A DNA stretch of 15,484 nt from assembly GCA_900549995.1 (NCBI GenBank), contig URQQ01000090.1, positions 1 through 15,484 on the forward strand, given 5' to 3'. The stretch comes from an uncultured Lachnospiraceae bacterium (GTDB lineage: Bacteria; Bacillota; Clostridia; Lachnospirales; Lachnospiraceae). Positions 7,681 through 14,528 of the stretch are shown here, piece after piece. Both the position numbers and the translations under genes were made by a program. Numbering within the stretch: position 1 is the stretch's first letter; every line of letters begins with the position of its first letter. The notes beneath the pieces were generated by a model. It did no database searches. It worked only from the letters and a program-made list of their open reading frames with translations, and was not told the origin of the DNA.

Positions 7681-7707
7681 AAAAAAGCAGCCAACCGGCG
7701 TGGCCGC
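7681..7707 (-). terminator. Intrinsic terminator of the XRE gene
   Basis: Read on the minus strand, GCGGCCA (7707-7701) pairs with TGGCTGC (7693-7687), one G-T pair included, and is followed by six T (7686-7681). It begins right beside the stop codon at 7709-7711 of the minus-strand regulator. The roughly 150 bases before it (7529-7680) are A+T-rich and show no gene. Confidence 0.8.
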
Positions 7708-7708
7708 T

Positions 7709-8023
7709 TTACTTCTTGCTGTTCAGTTCCTTCATAATGCCGAGGAGATAAGCCATCGACTTGGGATCCAGTTTCTTTCCCTCTTCGATAAATTCCTGCA
7801 GAGCCTCCGGATAAGGATTTCCTTCATCGAAGAACTCCCGCGGTGTTACGCCCAAATATTCGCAGATGTAAAAAAAGGATTGCATGGCTGGAAGTGACTT
7901 TTTATTTTCGATGTTATTGATGTAGTTGTTTGCCTGTCCCAATGACAATGACATGTCGCGTGCAGATACACCCTTTTGTAATCTCAGTTTTGCCAGCCGT
8001 TCCGGGACGAAATCTTCATACAT
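7709..8023 (-). CDS. XRE-family helix-turn-helix regulator
   Basis: 104 residues. The start at 8023 (MYEDFVPERL) has GGGAGGT 7 nt upstream; the longer frame to 8080 adds 19 residues without a binding site. The N-terminal half is a Cro/CI-type HTH: RLAKLRLQKGVSARDMSLSL (about 10-29), recognition helix around NNYINNIENKKS (32-43), then the usual FFYICEYLGVTPREFFD. The C-terminal 40 residues are charged and helical and may dimerise or sense a partner. It is the only minus-strand gene in the window, ends in its own terminator and is divergent from the SLOG gene, an arrangement typical of autoregulators that also control the neighbour. Candidate operator half-sites lie at 8044-8051 and 8118-8125. 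Confidence 0.9.
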   Translation of the reverse strand: MYEDFVPERLAKLRLQKGVSARDMSLSLGQANNYINNIENKKSLPAMQSFFYICEYLGVTPREFFDEGNPYPEALQEFIEEGKKLDPKSMAYLLGIMKELNSKK

Positions 8024-8043
8024 AGCCTTTACCTCCCATTCTC

Positions 8044-8129
8044 TAATAGATTGTACCTCACACATATGATTTATTCGCAAAAATAAAAGGGGTGTTTACG
8101 TTGGCCTAAAAAAATAAATCTATTATAAT
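8044..8129. promoter_or_regulatory. Divergent promoter region with candidate operator half-sites
   Basis: Plus strand: TTGGCC (8101-8106), a 17-nt spacer and a perfect -10 TATAAT (8124-8129) serve the SLOG gene at 8173. Minus strand: a weaker TACAAT (8055-8050) with TTGCGA (8080-8075) and a 19-nt spacer serves the XRE gene. TAATAGAT (8044-8051) and its exact reverse complement ATCTATTA (8118-8125) overlap the two -10 boxes symmetrically, which suits a regulator silencing both directions. The promoter calls are moderate; the operator is a guess from symmetry. Confidence 0.5.
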
Positions 8130-8172
8130 TAGGTAAAATGAAAAAATAAAACTATCGAGCGAGGGAGATACA

Positions 8173-8688
8173 ATGAAAGGAAAGACATGTTGTATTACCG
8201 GGCATAGGGATGTGCCTGATAAAGAGATTAACAGCATAAAGAAGGCTCTGCATCAGGAAATAAAAAAAGCAGTGAAGGACGGCTTCACTGTCTTTCTGTC
8301 TGGTTTTGCAGATGGCGTGGATCAATATTTTGCTGAGATTGTTTTGGAACTGCAGAAAGAAAACAGGAACTTAAAACTGATTGCAGTGCTTCCATACCGT
8401 GACCGTGTGAAAGGATTGAATCACAGGGTACAAACAAGAGCTTTGCTGAGTGCCTGCTCTGAGATGGTGGTAATTCAAGAGGAATATCAGCCCAACGTCT
8501 ACTTACAGCGCAATCGGTATTTGGTCGAGCATTCAGACCGCGTGATTGCTGTGTACGATGGGAGGGAGAAAGGCGGTACGGTGAAAACAATCCGTTTTGC
8601 ACACCGCCTCCAGAAAGAATTGCGTGAAATTCCGGTAGGACTAAACTTGGACAAAAACAGGATAAATCTTGGACACAATAATGTATAA
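8173..8688 (+). CDS. SLOG-family (DUF1273 / YpsA-like) protein
   Basis: 171 residues, start at 8173 with GAGGGAG (8161-8167) 5 nt upstream. It has the Rossmann-like layout of DUF1273/SLOG proteins: ITGHRDVP (8-15) after the first strand, the glycine-rich SGFADGVDQ (43-51), LIAVLPYRD (69-77), and a late YDGREKGGT (128-136) where the nucleotide-derived ligand would bind. SLOG domains bind nucleotides or NAD-like ligands and occur in DNA uptake, cytokinin-type and conflict-related proteins; the actual ligand here is unknown. It is transcribed away from an XRE regulator and preceded by a good -10 box. The last 20 residues (DKNRINLGHNNV end) appear to be an unstructured tail. Confidence 0.82.
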   Translation: MKGKTCCITGHRDVPDKEINSIKKALHQEIKKAVKDGFTVFLSGFADGVDQYFAEIVLELQKENRNLKLIAVLPYRDRVKGLNHRVQTRALLSACSEMVVIQEEYQPNVYLQRNRYLVEHSDRVIAVYDGREKGGTVKTIRFAHRLQKELREIPVGLNLDKNRINLGHNNV

Positions 8689-8694
8689 AAAGAG

Positions 8695-8723
8695 TGGAGC
8701 TGCAGGCAGTTCCATGATATAAT
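8695..8723 (+). promoter_or_regulatory. Possible extended -10 promoter for the accessory gene array
   Basis: TG-A-TATAAT (8715-8723) is a full extended -10 element. The -35 position (8695-8700, TGGAGC) matches consensus at only three of six bases with a 17-nt spacer. It sits 50 nt before the first gene of the array and is the clearest promoter candidate for it. Confidence 0.45.
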
Positions 8724-8775
8724 AAAACCTTTAAAAATGAAAATTGTCTGAAAAATGATGGAATGGAGGTCATTC

Positions 8776-9123
8776 ATGAAAAAATGGTATGACGAAGAAT
8801 ACGAATTTGAAATTGAGGTAACAGGGTTTCTTCGTGGTGATCACACAGAGCGGTATTGCCGAAACGGAGAGGAAGTCGGAGATAAATACACCTGTACTTA
8901 TGGATGCCCTGTAAATGCGGATGGGCAAGGAATTTGTTCTAAGGTAATGATAATGCTTTTTCCTATTATGGAGGCAGTCAGAAGCGGCGGGGATTTAGAA
9001 AACATTGGCGGCAGCGGTAAATACTGCAAGGAAATCGTATGCCCGGATGGATGTGTGATGTTCCGCTTGACAGCGCAAAAACTTGGAAATGAGAACTTCT
9101 TTAAAGGAAAGTTTTTTGATTAG
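8776..9123 (+). CDS. TIGR04076-family small protein
   Basis: 115 residues. ATG 8776 has GGAGG (8765-8769) 6 nt upstream and is preferred to the ATG at 8755. The layout agrees with TIGR04076 proteins: an opening beta-strand (EFEIEVTGFLRG), a Cys-containing central part (YTCTYGCPVNADGQGICSK), the helix LFPIMEAVRSGGDLE (61-75) and the closing CPDGCVMFRLTA (89-100). Cys residues at 28, 40, 44, 54, 84, 89 and 93 could bind a metal. The function of the family is not known to me. It opens the plus-strand accessory array and is 27 nt from the DUF3788 gene, so the two are probably co-transcribed. Confidence 0.78.
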   Translation: MKKWYDEEYEFEIEVTGFLRGDHTERYCRNGEEVGDKYTCTYGCPVNADGQGICSKVMIMLFPIMEAVRSGGDLENIGGSGKYCKEIVCPDGCVMFRLTAQKLGNENFFKGKFFD

Positions 9124-9150
9124 AAAAAGATAAAAGAAGGGAAATCGGAT

Positions 9151-9564
9151 ATGCTTGATAAAATACCAAATTTTGACGATATGATTGCCTTGGTCGGACA
9201 GTCTTTATATGACGTGTGGCAAAAGCTATGCTCTGCGATTGACGAGCAATACGATATGGACTGCATTTGGAACAGCGGCGGTAAGGCATGGACCTATGAA
9301 TACAAATACCGCAGGGGCGGAAAAACACTCTGCGCCTTATACGCAAGAGAGAACTGCATTGGTTTTATGGTAATCTTGGGAAAGGACGAGCGGGCAAGAT
9401 TTGAAGCTGATCGAAGTGAGTATTCTGAAAGTGTTCAAAATGTTTACGATGACTCAAAAACCTATCATGATGGGAAATGGCTGATGTTTGAGCCTGTTGA
9501 TACATCTTTGTTTGGAGACTTCATGCAGCTATTAGCCATTAAGAGAAGACCGAACAGGAAATAG
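9151..9564 (+). CDS. DUF3788-family protein (first copy)
   Basis: 137 residues, start ATG 9151 with GAAGGG about 10 nt upstream. The order of conserved segments is that of DUF3788: an N-terminal helix, a Trp-containing strand (KAWTYEYKYRRGGKTLCALY, about 45-64), a central hydrophobic strand (GFMVILGK), a helix, then KWLMFEP near residue 110 and a basic end. A second member lies at 10746-11168 with the same layout but much different sequence, so the two are old paralogues or separate arrivals rather than a recent duplication. The function is unknown; the fold resembles small ligand-binding proteins, but I would not assign a reaction. Confidence 0.8.
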   Translation: MLDKIPNFDDMIALVGQSLYDVWQKLCSAIDEQYDMDCIWNSGGKAWTYEYKYRRGGKTLCALYARENCIGFMVILGKDERARFEADRSEYSESVQNVYDDSKTYHDGKWLMFEPVDTSLFGDFMQLLAIKRRPNRK

Positions 9565-9582
9565 AAGTCCGTGGAGGAGAAG

Positions 9583-9783
9583 ATGGCGAAAAAAGATACA
9601 CAATAAAGGTTGCTGACAGCTGCGAGAACAGAGACTTAACAGATAGTATGGTGATTGGCACATCGGCGATCACAAATGTGGAAATGAGTAGCCTTTCAAT
9701 TTCACCATACGCAGATGGATGGTGTTCATCATGCGGGTAGGTTTTTAACAAACCTGCAAAATGAAATCAATGGATTGAAATAG
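9583..9783 (+). pseudogene. Small gene broken by two compensating frameshifts
   Basis: GGAGG (9573-9577) is placed 5 nt before ATG 9583, but that frame stops after seven codons. A shift of -1 at the run of six A (9589-9594) opens a continuous frame, YTIKVADSCENRDLTDSMV onward, until TAG at 9738. There a shift of +1 at GGG-TAG continues through GRFLTNLQNEINGLK to TAG 9781-9783. The start and final stop are in the same frame, so one lost A and one gained G would explain everything; the intact product would be about 66 residues. I do not recognise it. It is most likely a decayed gene or two assembly errors; recoding is a remote alternative. Confidence 0.5.
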
Positions 9784-9822
9784 AGAAATCCGTATTACAT
9801 ATTGGATTTAAGGAGGATAAAA

Positions 9823-10191
9823 ATGAAAAGGGAATTAGGAATCGCTCGTTGCGGATTAGCTTGTTGTTTGTGTTCAGAAAACTGTTCCGGCTGCAATTCA
9901 GGAGAATGTCCGGACAGGGAATGGTGCGAAAACAGGAAATGTTCTCTTTCCAAAAGTATAGGGCATTGTTATGAATGCGAAGAGGAATGCAGAAAAGGCT
10001 TGTTAGCTAAAATCAAGCCCTATGGATTCACAGAATTTGTGAAAAAATATGGTGAGAAAGAGTTATTGGATTGTCTTGAACGAAATGAGGCAAACGGAAT
10101 TGTCTATCATCGTAACGGTATAATGGGTGATTATGATGATTTTGATGATGTTGAAAAGCTTATGGATTTTATAAAAACAGGAGAAAGATAA
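9823..10191 (+). CDS. DUF3795-family Cys-rich protein (first copy)
   Basis: 122 residues; AGGAGG (9811-9816) lies 6 nt before ATG 9823, so the longer frame from 9802 is rejected. Twelve Cys fall in the first 56 residues: RCGLACCLC, NCSGC, then Cys29, Cys35, Cys40 and HCYECEEEC (48-56), the pattern of DUF3795. Such spacing suggests two or more zinc or iron-sulphur sites. The second half has GFTEFVKKYGEKELLDCL and NGIVYHRNG, seen in one branch of the family. The biochemical role is unknown. Its relatives at 12462 and 14529 share the Cys core but have different C-terminal halves. A small palindrome, TCCGATTTATCGGA (10194-10207), follows the stop. Confidence 0.85.
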   Translation: MKRELGIARCGLACCLCSENCSGCNSGECPDREWCENRKCSLSKSIGHCYECEEECRKGLLAKIKPYGFTEFVKKYGEKELLDCLERNEANGIVYHRNGIMGDYDDFDDVEKLMDFIKTGER

Positions 10192-10249
10192 TGTCCGATT
10201 TATCGGATAAACCTTATTAGTCATCAGCAGTTAGAAGGAGAATATGTTT

Positions 10250-10684
10250 ATGAGTGAAAAATTCCCGCAAGAAGCGAAAAAGATAATGGATGAAAGATTT
10301 GGGCACGATACCTTACTGTCACTTGCCACTACGGATCAAAACATCCCGTATGTGAGAACGGTGAATGCTTATTATGAGGATGGCTGTTTTTATATCATCA
10401 CATACGCTGCCTCCAACAAGATAAAGCAGATAGGTAATAACCCCATAGTAGCGGTGGCCGGCGAATGGTTCACGGCGCATGGCAAAGGGATAAACCTTGG
10501 GTGGTTCTGCAAAAAGGAAAACCATGAAATGGCCCAAAAGCTGAGACAGGCATTCAGCGAATGGATTGATAACGGACACAATAATTTTGATGATGAAAAT
10601 ACGATCATCTTATGTGTTCAATTAACAGAGGGAATTCTTTTCTCTCATGGCACGAGATATGACATAGATTTCGCTGGTAACTGA
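10250..10684 (+). CDS. Pyridoxamine 5'-phosphate oxidase-like (split-barrel flavin-binding) protein
   Basis: 144 residues from ATG 10250, which is 9 nt after GAAGGAG (10234-10240); ATG 10244 is only 3 nt away and less likely. The sequence shows the split barrel: LLSLATTDQNIPYVRTVNAYY (about 21-41), a strand DGCFYIITYAAS, then NKIKQIGNNPIVAVAGEW with the usual K-x-x-Q-I-x-x-N-P motif before the third strand. Members bind FMN, F420 or haem and act on small molecules; many clostridial ones are uncharacterised. The match is to the broad family, not to the vitamin B6 enzyme itself. It stands between DUF3795 and DUF3788 genes on the same strand. Confidence 0.82.
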   Translation: MSEKFPQEAKKIMDERFGHDTLLSLATTDQNIPYVRTVNAYYEDGCFYIITYAASNKIKQIGNNPIVAVAGEWFTAHGKGINLGWFCKKENHEMAQKLRQAFSEWIDNGHNNFDDENTIILCVQLTEGILFSHGTRYDIDFAGN

Positions 10685-10745
10685 TTGCAACCTGCAGAAG
10701 CCATGTCTGTGCTATTGTAATTGGAAAGGGGGACTGTGAATCAGT

Positions 10746-11168
10746 ATGTTGGATTTGAAGGATATAAATTATATGCCAGATATATTTGAAATAAGTGATT
10801 ACATTGGTAATCCGCTGTTTGATCAGTTTTGTGAATTTATGGATAGAGAATATAAAGCATTGCGTAAAATTGAATACAGCAAGGACGTTTGGGCCCGCGG
10901 ATGGAATATAAAGTTGAGAAAAGCAGGAAAATCTTTATGTGTAATCTATCCCAAAGAGAATTACTTCACTGTGCTGGTGGTTATCGGCAATAAGGAGAAA
11001 GAAAAGGTCGAAGGAATATTGTCTCAATTATCTAATGAGGTGCAGACAATCTACCGTGAAACAAAAGAAGGCAACGGACAAAGGTGGCTTATGATTGAAC
11101 TGCATTCAAATGATTGTATATATCAGGACACCTTGAAACTGATCCGCATTCGCAGAGAGAGCAAATAA
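10746..11168 (+). CDS. DUF3788-family protein (second copy)
   Basis: 140 residues, ATG 10746. The nearest purine run, AAAGGGGG (10725-10732), is 13 nt away, a little far for good initiation. It matches the first copy segment by segment: an N-terminal helix (LFDQFCEFMDREYKAL), a Trp strand and GKSLCVIYPKENYFTVLVVIG, a helix with EVQTIY, and RWLMIEL near residue 117 followed by a basic end RIRRESK. Its function is unknown. It is 30 nt upstream of the O-acetyltransferase gene, so co-transcription is likely. Two divergent copies so close together argue for a selected role of the family in this cargo. Confidence 0.8.
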   Translation: MLDLKDINYMPDIFEISDYIGNPLFDQFCEFMDREYKALRKIEYSKDVWARGWNIKLRKAGKSLCVIYPKENYFTVLVVIGNKEKEKVEGILSQLSNEVQTIYRETKEGNGQRWLMIELHSNDCIYQDTLKLIRIRRESK

Positions 11169-11198
11169 AAAAACAGAATCATTGAGGGAGGTGTCTCT

Positions 11199-11804
11199 AT
11201 GACAGAGTTAGAAAAATGTATGGCCGGCGAATTATATAATTGTCATGATGAAATCTTTCTGCAATATAAGAAGCAGGCAAAAGAGCTGCTTGACATTTAT
11301 AACAGACTGACCTATGACCAGAAAGAAGAGAAGAAAGGGATTTTACATAAGATGTTCGGCGGGATTGGAACAAACGTGTCGGTAGGGGCGCCGTTCCTGT
11401 GTGATTATGGGTGTAATATTATTACCGGCAGCAATGTGTCGATTAATATGAACTGCTCCTTTATCGACTGCAATCAGATAAAAATCGGAAATAACGTCAT
11501 GATTGCTTCCAATGTGCAGATTTATACGGCAACGCATCCCGTGGAACTGGCAGAACGCCTGACACCAGACTGGACCCCGGAGAGCGGAAAGCACTTTTGC
11601 CAGGTATATGCACTGCCCGTTGAGATCGGGGACGGGTGCTGGATTGGCGGTGGCGTCATCATACTCCCCGGGACTAAAATCGGGGCTGGCAGTGTGATTG
11701 GAGCAGGCAGCGTTGTTACCCGAGATATCCCTCCAAATTGTGTGGCGGTCGGAAATCCATGCAGAGTGATTCGCAGAATTAACGGGGAACCAAAGCATGA
11801 TTAA
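11199..11804 (+). CDS. Hexapeptide-repeat O-acetyltransferase (maltose/galactoside type)
   Basis: 201 residues, start ATG 11199 with GGGAGG about 7 nt upstream. An N-terminal Mac-like helical region (MTELEKCMAGELYNCHDEI, about 1-50) is followed by left-handed beta-helix turns: NVSVGAPFLCDYG, NIITGSNVSIN, QIKIGNNVMIASNVQIYTATHPV with the catalytic His113, and after a loop VEIGDGCWIGGGVIILPGTKIGAGSVIGAGSVV. The family transfers acetyl from acetyl-CoA to sugar or similar hydroxyls in the cytoplasm, working as a trimer. The length is normal. The exact acceptor cannot be read from the sequence. It overlaps the next gene by 8 nt, so the HAD phosphatase is translationally coupled. Confidence 0.92.
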   Translation: MTELEKCMAGELYNCHDEIFLQYKKQAKELLDIYNRLTYDQKEEKKGILHKMFGGIGTNVSVGAPFLCDYGCNIITGSNVSINMNCSFIDCNQIKIGNNVMIASNVQIYTATHPVELAERLTPDWTPESGKHFCQVYALPVEIGDGCWIGGGVIILPGTKIGAGSVIGAGSVVTRDIPPNCVAVGNPCRVIRRINGEPKHD

Positions 11805-12465
11805 ATTGGTGGCATTTGACTTGGATGGGACAATCGGAGATACGATACCAATGTGTATAAAGGCATTCAGACAGGCAGTATCCCCCTATGCAGGGCATTT
11901 GCTGACAGACAGGGAGGTTGTTGAAACCTTTGGATTGAACGAGATTGGAATGATAAAATCCATCGTTCCAGAGAAATGGAAGCAGGCGTTATGTGATTTC
12001 TATTTTCTATATGAAAAACTGCATCATGAATGCTCCGAGCCTTATGAAGGCATCCCGGATTTGATTGCCGCTCTGCGGGCAAAAGGATTTATCCTGGCAC
12101 TGATAACGGGAAAGGGCGAAAGAAGCTGCCGGATTACTTTGAATGAGTTTGGGATGGAACATGATTTTGACGAAATCCTGACGGGCAGTGAACATGAAAA
12201 TGTTAAGGCGCAGTCATTGAAGCTGCTGCTAAAAAAATATGATTTGCTTCCCGCGCAATGTCTATATATAGGGGATGCGGTTTCAGATGTGTCTGAGGCC
12301 GGAAAAGCCGGGGTCATATGCTTGTCTGCTTTGTGGGGAACAACTGCAAAGGCAGAAGAATTGAAAAGCATCAATGCCGATTATATTTTTGAAACGGTTG
12401 GAGAATTAAAAAATTACTTGATGAAAAATACAAACCATGAACCGGAGGAGGTGTCAATACCATGA
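11797..12465 (+). CDS. HAD-superfamily phosphatase (phosphoglycolate-phosphatase-like)
   Basis: 222 residues. ATG 11797 lies inside the end of the acetyltransferase gene (8-nt overlap). All four HAD motifs are present: FDLDGT (Asp8 nucleophile, Asp10), LITGKG (Thr104), the motif III Lys in ENVKAQS (Lys137), and YIGDAVSD (Asp160, Asp164). The helical cap between residues 15 and 85 marks subfamily I, as in Gph and PpaX-like enzymes that hydrolyse small phosphate esters. The true substrate is unknown. Its stop overlaps the start of the DUF3795 gene (ATGA), giving a tightly coupled trio of acetyltransferase, phosphatase and Cys-rich protein. Confidence 0.92.
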   Translation: MIKLVAFDLDGTIGDTIPMCIKAFRQAVSPYAGHLLTDREVVETFGLNEIGMIKSIVPEKWKQALCDFYFLYEKLHHECSEPYEGIPDLIAALRAKGFILALITGKGERSCRITLNEFGMEHDFDEILTGSEHENVKAQSLKLLLKKYDLLPAQCLYIGDAVSDVSEAGKAGVICLSALWGTTAKAEELKSINADYIFETVGELKNYLMKNTNHEPEEVSIP

Positions 12466-13010
12466 AAGGATTTAACCGACAAAATCAATTATTTTCCCTT
12501 TGTGGCTTGAACTGTGGGCTTTGCCCCATGTTTTTGAATAAATATTGCCCCGGCTGCGGGGGCGGCGAGGGAAATCAGTCCTGTAAAATTGCAAGATGCA
12601 GCATGGAGCATAACGGTGTGGAATACTGCTTTCAGTGTGATGAATACCCTTGTCCAAAATATGAGCATATTGACGACTATGATTCTTTTATAACGCATGG
12701 AAACCGAAAAGTTGATATGAAAAAGGCCCATCAGATTGGAATGGAAGCCTATAACGCAGAGCAGGAAGAAAAGGCACGTATCCTGGACATTCTACTTGCC
12801 GACTACAATGACGGGAGGAAAAAGACGCTGTTCTGTGTGGCAGTCAATCTGCTGGATCTGCAAGACCTGCAGGCGGTACTCAGGCAAATTGAGAACAGAG
12901 CCGATTTGGATACACTGACGCTCAAAGAAAAAAGCGCTTTTGCCGCAGGACTGCTTCAGGAAGCGGCAGCAAAGAACAATATTGAGTTGAAGTTGCGAAA
13001 GAAAAAGTGA
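12462..13010 (+). CDS. DUF3795-family Cys-rich protein (second copy)
   Basis: 182 residues. ATG 12462 overlaps the HAD stop by 4 nt and has GGAGGAGG about 10 nt upstream. The Cys core covers residues 14-64: CGLNCGLC, CPGC, Cys41, Cys46 and YCFQCDEYPC, ten Cys in all, likely holding metal. A longer helical C-terminal half follows (KAHQIGMEAYNAEQEEKA, then ILLADYNDGRKK and a Lys-rich end), which the other two copies lack. This longer form is common in the family; its function is unknown to me. Coupling to a HAD phosphatase suggests a joint task. Two hairpins follow in the next gap. Confidence 0.87.
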   Translation: MKGFNRQNQLFSLCGLNCGLCPMFLNKYCPGCGGGEGNQSCKIARCSMEHNGVEYCFQCDEYPCPKYEHIDDYDSFITHGNRKVDMKKAHQIGMEAYNAEQEEKARILDILLADYNDGRKKTLFCVAVNLLDLQDLQAVLRQIENRADLDTLTLKEKSAFAAGLLQEAAAKNNIELKLRKKK

Positions 13011-13014
13011 GGAC

Positions 13015-13047
13015 TTCAATACTGCAATTATTTAATAAAGTATTGAA
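13015..13047 (+). repeat. Hairpin after the DUF3795 gene
   Basis: TTCAATACT (13015-13023) pairs perfectly with AGTATTGAA (13039-13047) around a 15-nt A+T-rich loop. No T run follows on either strand, so it is not a standard terminator. It may protect the 3' end of the upstream transcript or bind a protein. Confidence 0.6.
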
Positions 13048-13086
13048 AAGGATAGAGAATATAGATAAATGAACGTAATAAACGCC

Positions 13087-13120
13087 CCTTTGCAGAAAAA
13101 CAAGTGATGTTCTGCAAAGG
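13087..13120 (+). promoter_or_regulatory. Strong hairpin in the leader of the hydrolase gene
   Basis: CCTTTGCAGAA (13087-13097) and TTCTGCAAAGG (13110-13120) form an 11-bp perfect stem with a 12-nt loop. It lies 19 nt before the ribosome binding site GGAGG (13139-13143). It has no T tract, so it is more likely a leader structure or binding site than a terminator. The whole gap 13011-13154 shows no gene. Confidence 0.6.
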
Positions 13121-13154
13121 AAATCAGATATTAATTATGGAGGTATGCTTGTAA

Positions 13155-13916
13155 ATGGATAAATGGTTCACGATTGACCAGATTGATGAAGATACATATA
13201 TTATCAGCGAATACCGGCATTGGGAGGAGACGCATTGCTATCTGTTAAATGGCTCCAGCCGCAGCTTATTGATTGATACGGGTTTGGGAATCTGCAATAT
13301 TTATGATGAAGTAATGAAATTGACAAATAAGCCTATTACGGCCGTGGCTACCCATATTCATTGGGATCATATTGGTGGCCATAAATATTTTCCGGACTTT
13401 TATGCCCATGCGGAAGAATTGAGCTGGCTGAACGGTGAGTTTCCGTTGACAATAGAAACAATCAGAGAGATGGTGGCAGACCGCTGCGATTTACCAGACG
13501 GTTACGATACAGGCACTTATGAGTTTTTCCAAGGGACGCCAACAAAGGTACTGGAGGATGGAGAGAACATTGAATTAGGTGGACGGAATATACAGGTATT
13601 GCATACTCCCGGCCATGCTCCGGGGCATATGTGTTTCTGGGAATCAGACAGAGGTTATCTGTTTACCGGAGACTTGGTTTACAAGGACACTTTATTTGCC
13701 TATTATCCGTCAACAGACCCGGACGCATACCTTGCTTCTCTTGAAAAGATTTCGGAGCTACCAGTTAAAAAGGTTTTTCCTGCGCATCATAGTTTGGATA
13801 TTCAGCCGGAGATTTTAAGCAGAATGAGAAATGCGTTCAGGCAGTTACGGGAAGATGGTAAATTACATCACGGCAGCGGTACATTTGACTATGGAGATTG
13901 GGCAGTATGGTTATAA
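13155..13916 (+). CDS. Metallo-beta-lactamase-fold hydrolase
   Basis: 253 residues. ATG 13155 is fixed by an in-frame stop just upstream; GGAGG (13139-13143) lies 11 nt away. The metal site is complete: ATHIHWDHIGG (His67, His69, Asp71, His72), HTPGHAPGH (His150, His154), FTGDLVY (Asp173) and PAHHSLD (His211 or His212). The N-terminal part has LLIDTGLG (38-45), the usual strand of the alpha-beta-beta-alpha fold. This layout belongs to the broad group of glyoxalase II-like and lactonase-like hydrolases rather than true antibiotic-degrading beta-lactamases; the substrate is unknown. The protein lacks a signal peptide and is cytoplasmic. It has its own structured leader and stands apart from its neighbours. 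Confidence 0.92.
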   Translation: MDKWFTIDQIDEDTYIISEYRHWEETHCYLLNGSSRSLLIDTGLGICNIYDEVMKLTNKPITAVATHIHWDHIGGHKYFPDFYAHAEELSWLNGEFPLTIETIREMVADRCDLPDGYDTGTYEFFQGTPTKVLEDGENIELGGRNIQVLHTPGHAPGHMCFWESDRGYLFTGDLVYKDTLFAYYPSTDPDAYLASLEKISELPVKKVFPAHHSLDIQPEILSRMRNAFRQLREDGKLHHGSGTFDYGDWAVWL

Positions 13917-14013
13917 AGAGAAGGAAGCAGTATAATTTCATTTAGTTGTGTGCTATACAAAAGGCTTTATCAGAACTAAAGAACAGAGAAAGAGGCTTGA
14001 AAGGAGCATTTCT

Positions 14014-14478
14014 ATGAAGTATGTATGTACAGTTATATCGGTAGCAGATATCAGCGCCGCAAGAAAATTTTATGAGGAACTGTTCGGGCTGGAGGTATAC
14101 CAGGATTACGGAAAGAATATCGCTTTTACCTGCGGTCTGGCATTACAGCAGGATTTTGACTGGCTGGTAAATATACCAAAGGAAAAAGTATTGAAGAAAT
14201 CCAATAATGCAGAAGTGGTTTTTGAGGAGCAGAATTTCGATGGCTTCCTGAATAAGCTGAAAGAATACTCGGAGATTGAGTATCTGGGAGAAGTTATCGA
14301 ACATAGCTGGGGGCAACGTGTAATCCGGTTCTACGATCTGGACGAACATCTCATAGAGGTTGGAGAGGATATGCAGATGGTAGTAAAGCGGTTCCTTGCT
14401 TCTGGAATGACTATGGAAGAAGTATCTGCGAAAATGGACGTATCTATTGAGGATTTGACAAAACTTCTGAATAGTTAA
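14014..14478 (+). CDS. VOC-family (glyoxalase/bleomycin-resistance-like) protein
   Basis: 154 residues. ATG 14014 follows AAGGAG (14001-14006) by 7 nt; the longer frame from 13948 adds 22 residues without a binding site. It shows the VOC pattern: TVISVADISAARKFYEELFGLEV (6-28), IAFTCGLALQ, a second half beginning near VVFEEQNFDGFLNKLKE (68-84), and VIRFYDLDEHLIEVGE (103-118) with the typical Glu ligand. The last 25 residues (GMTMEEVSAKMDVSIEDLTK) look like a small helical appendage that recurs in clostridial VOC proteins. The family includes isomerases, dioxygenases and drug-binding resistance proteins; which applies is open. Confidence 0.88.
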   Translation: MKYVCTVISVADISAARKFYEELFGLEVYQDYGKNIAFTCGLALQQDFDWLVNIPKEKVLKKSNNAEVVFEEQNFDGFLNKLKEYSEIEYLGEVIEHSWGQRVIRFYDLDEHLIEVGEDMQMVVKRFLASGMTMEEVSAKMDVSIEDLTKLLNS

Positions 14479-14528
14479 TTTGCAGCGGGCATATAAACAA
14501 ATTAAGATTTACCGAAAGGAGTAGAACT

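Noticed and set aside
7670..7897. Plus-strand open frame over the XRE gene
   Set aside because: It is the complement of a clear helix-turn-helix gene and starts inside that gene's terminator.
11343..11798. Minus-strand open frame of 151 codons
   Set aside because: It is antisense to the hexapeptide-repeat acetyltransferase, whose repeats and catalytic His are unmistakable.
13087..13120. Integron attC site
   Set aside because: The hairpin lacks the conserved core sites (GTTRRRY / RYYYAAC) and no integron integrase is visible.
13155..13916. Antibiotic-degrading metallo-beta-lactamase
   Set aside because: The fold and metal ligands fit, but there is no signal peptide and the layout is that of the broad cytoplasmic hydrolase group.
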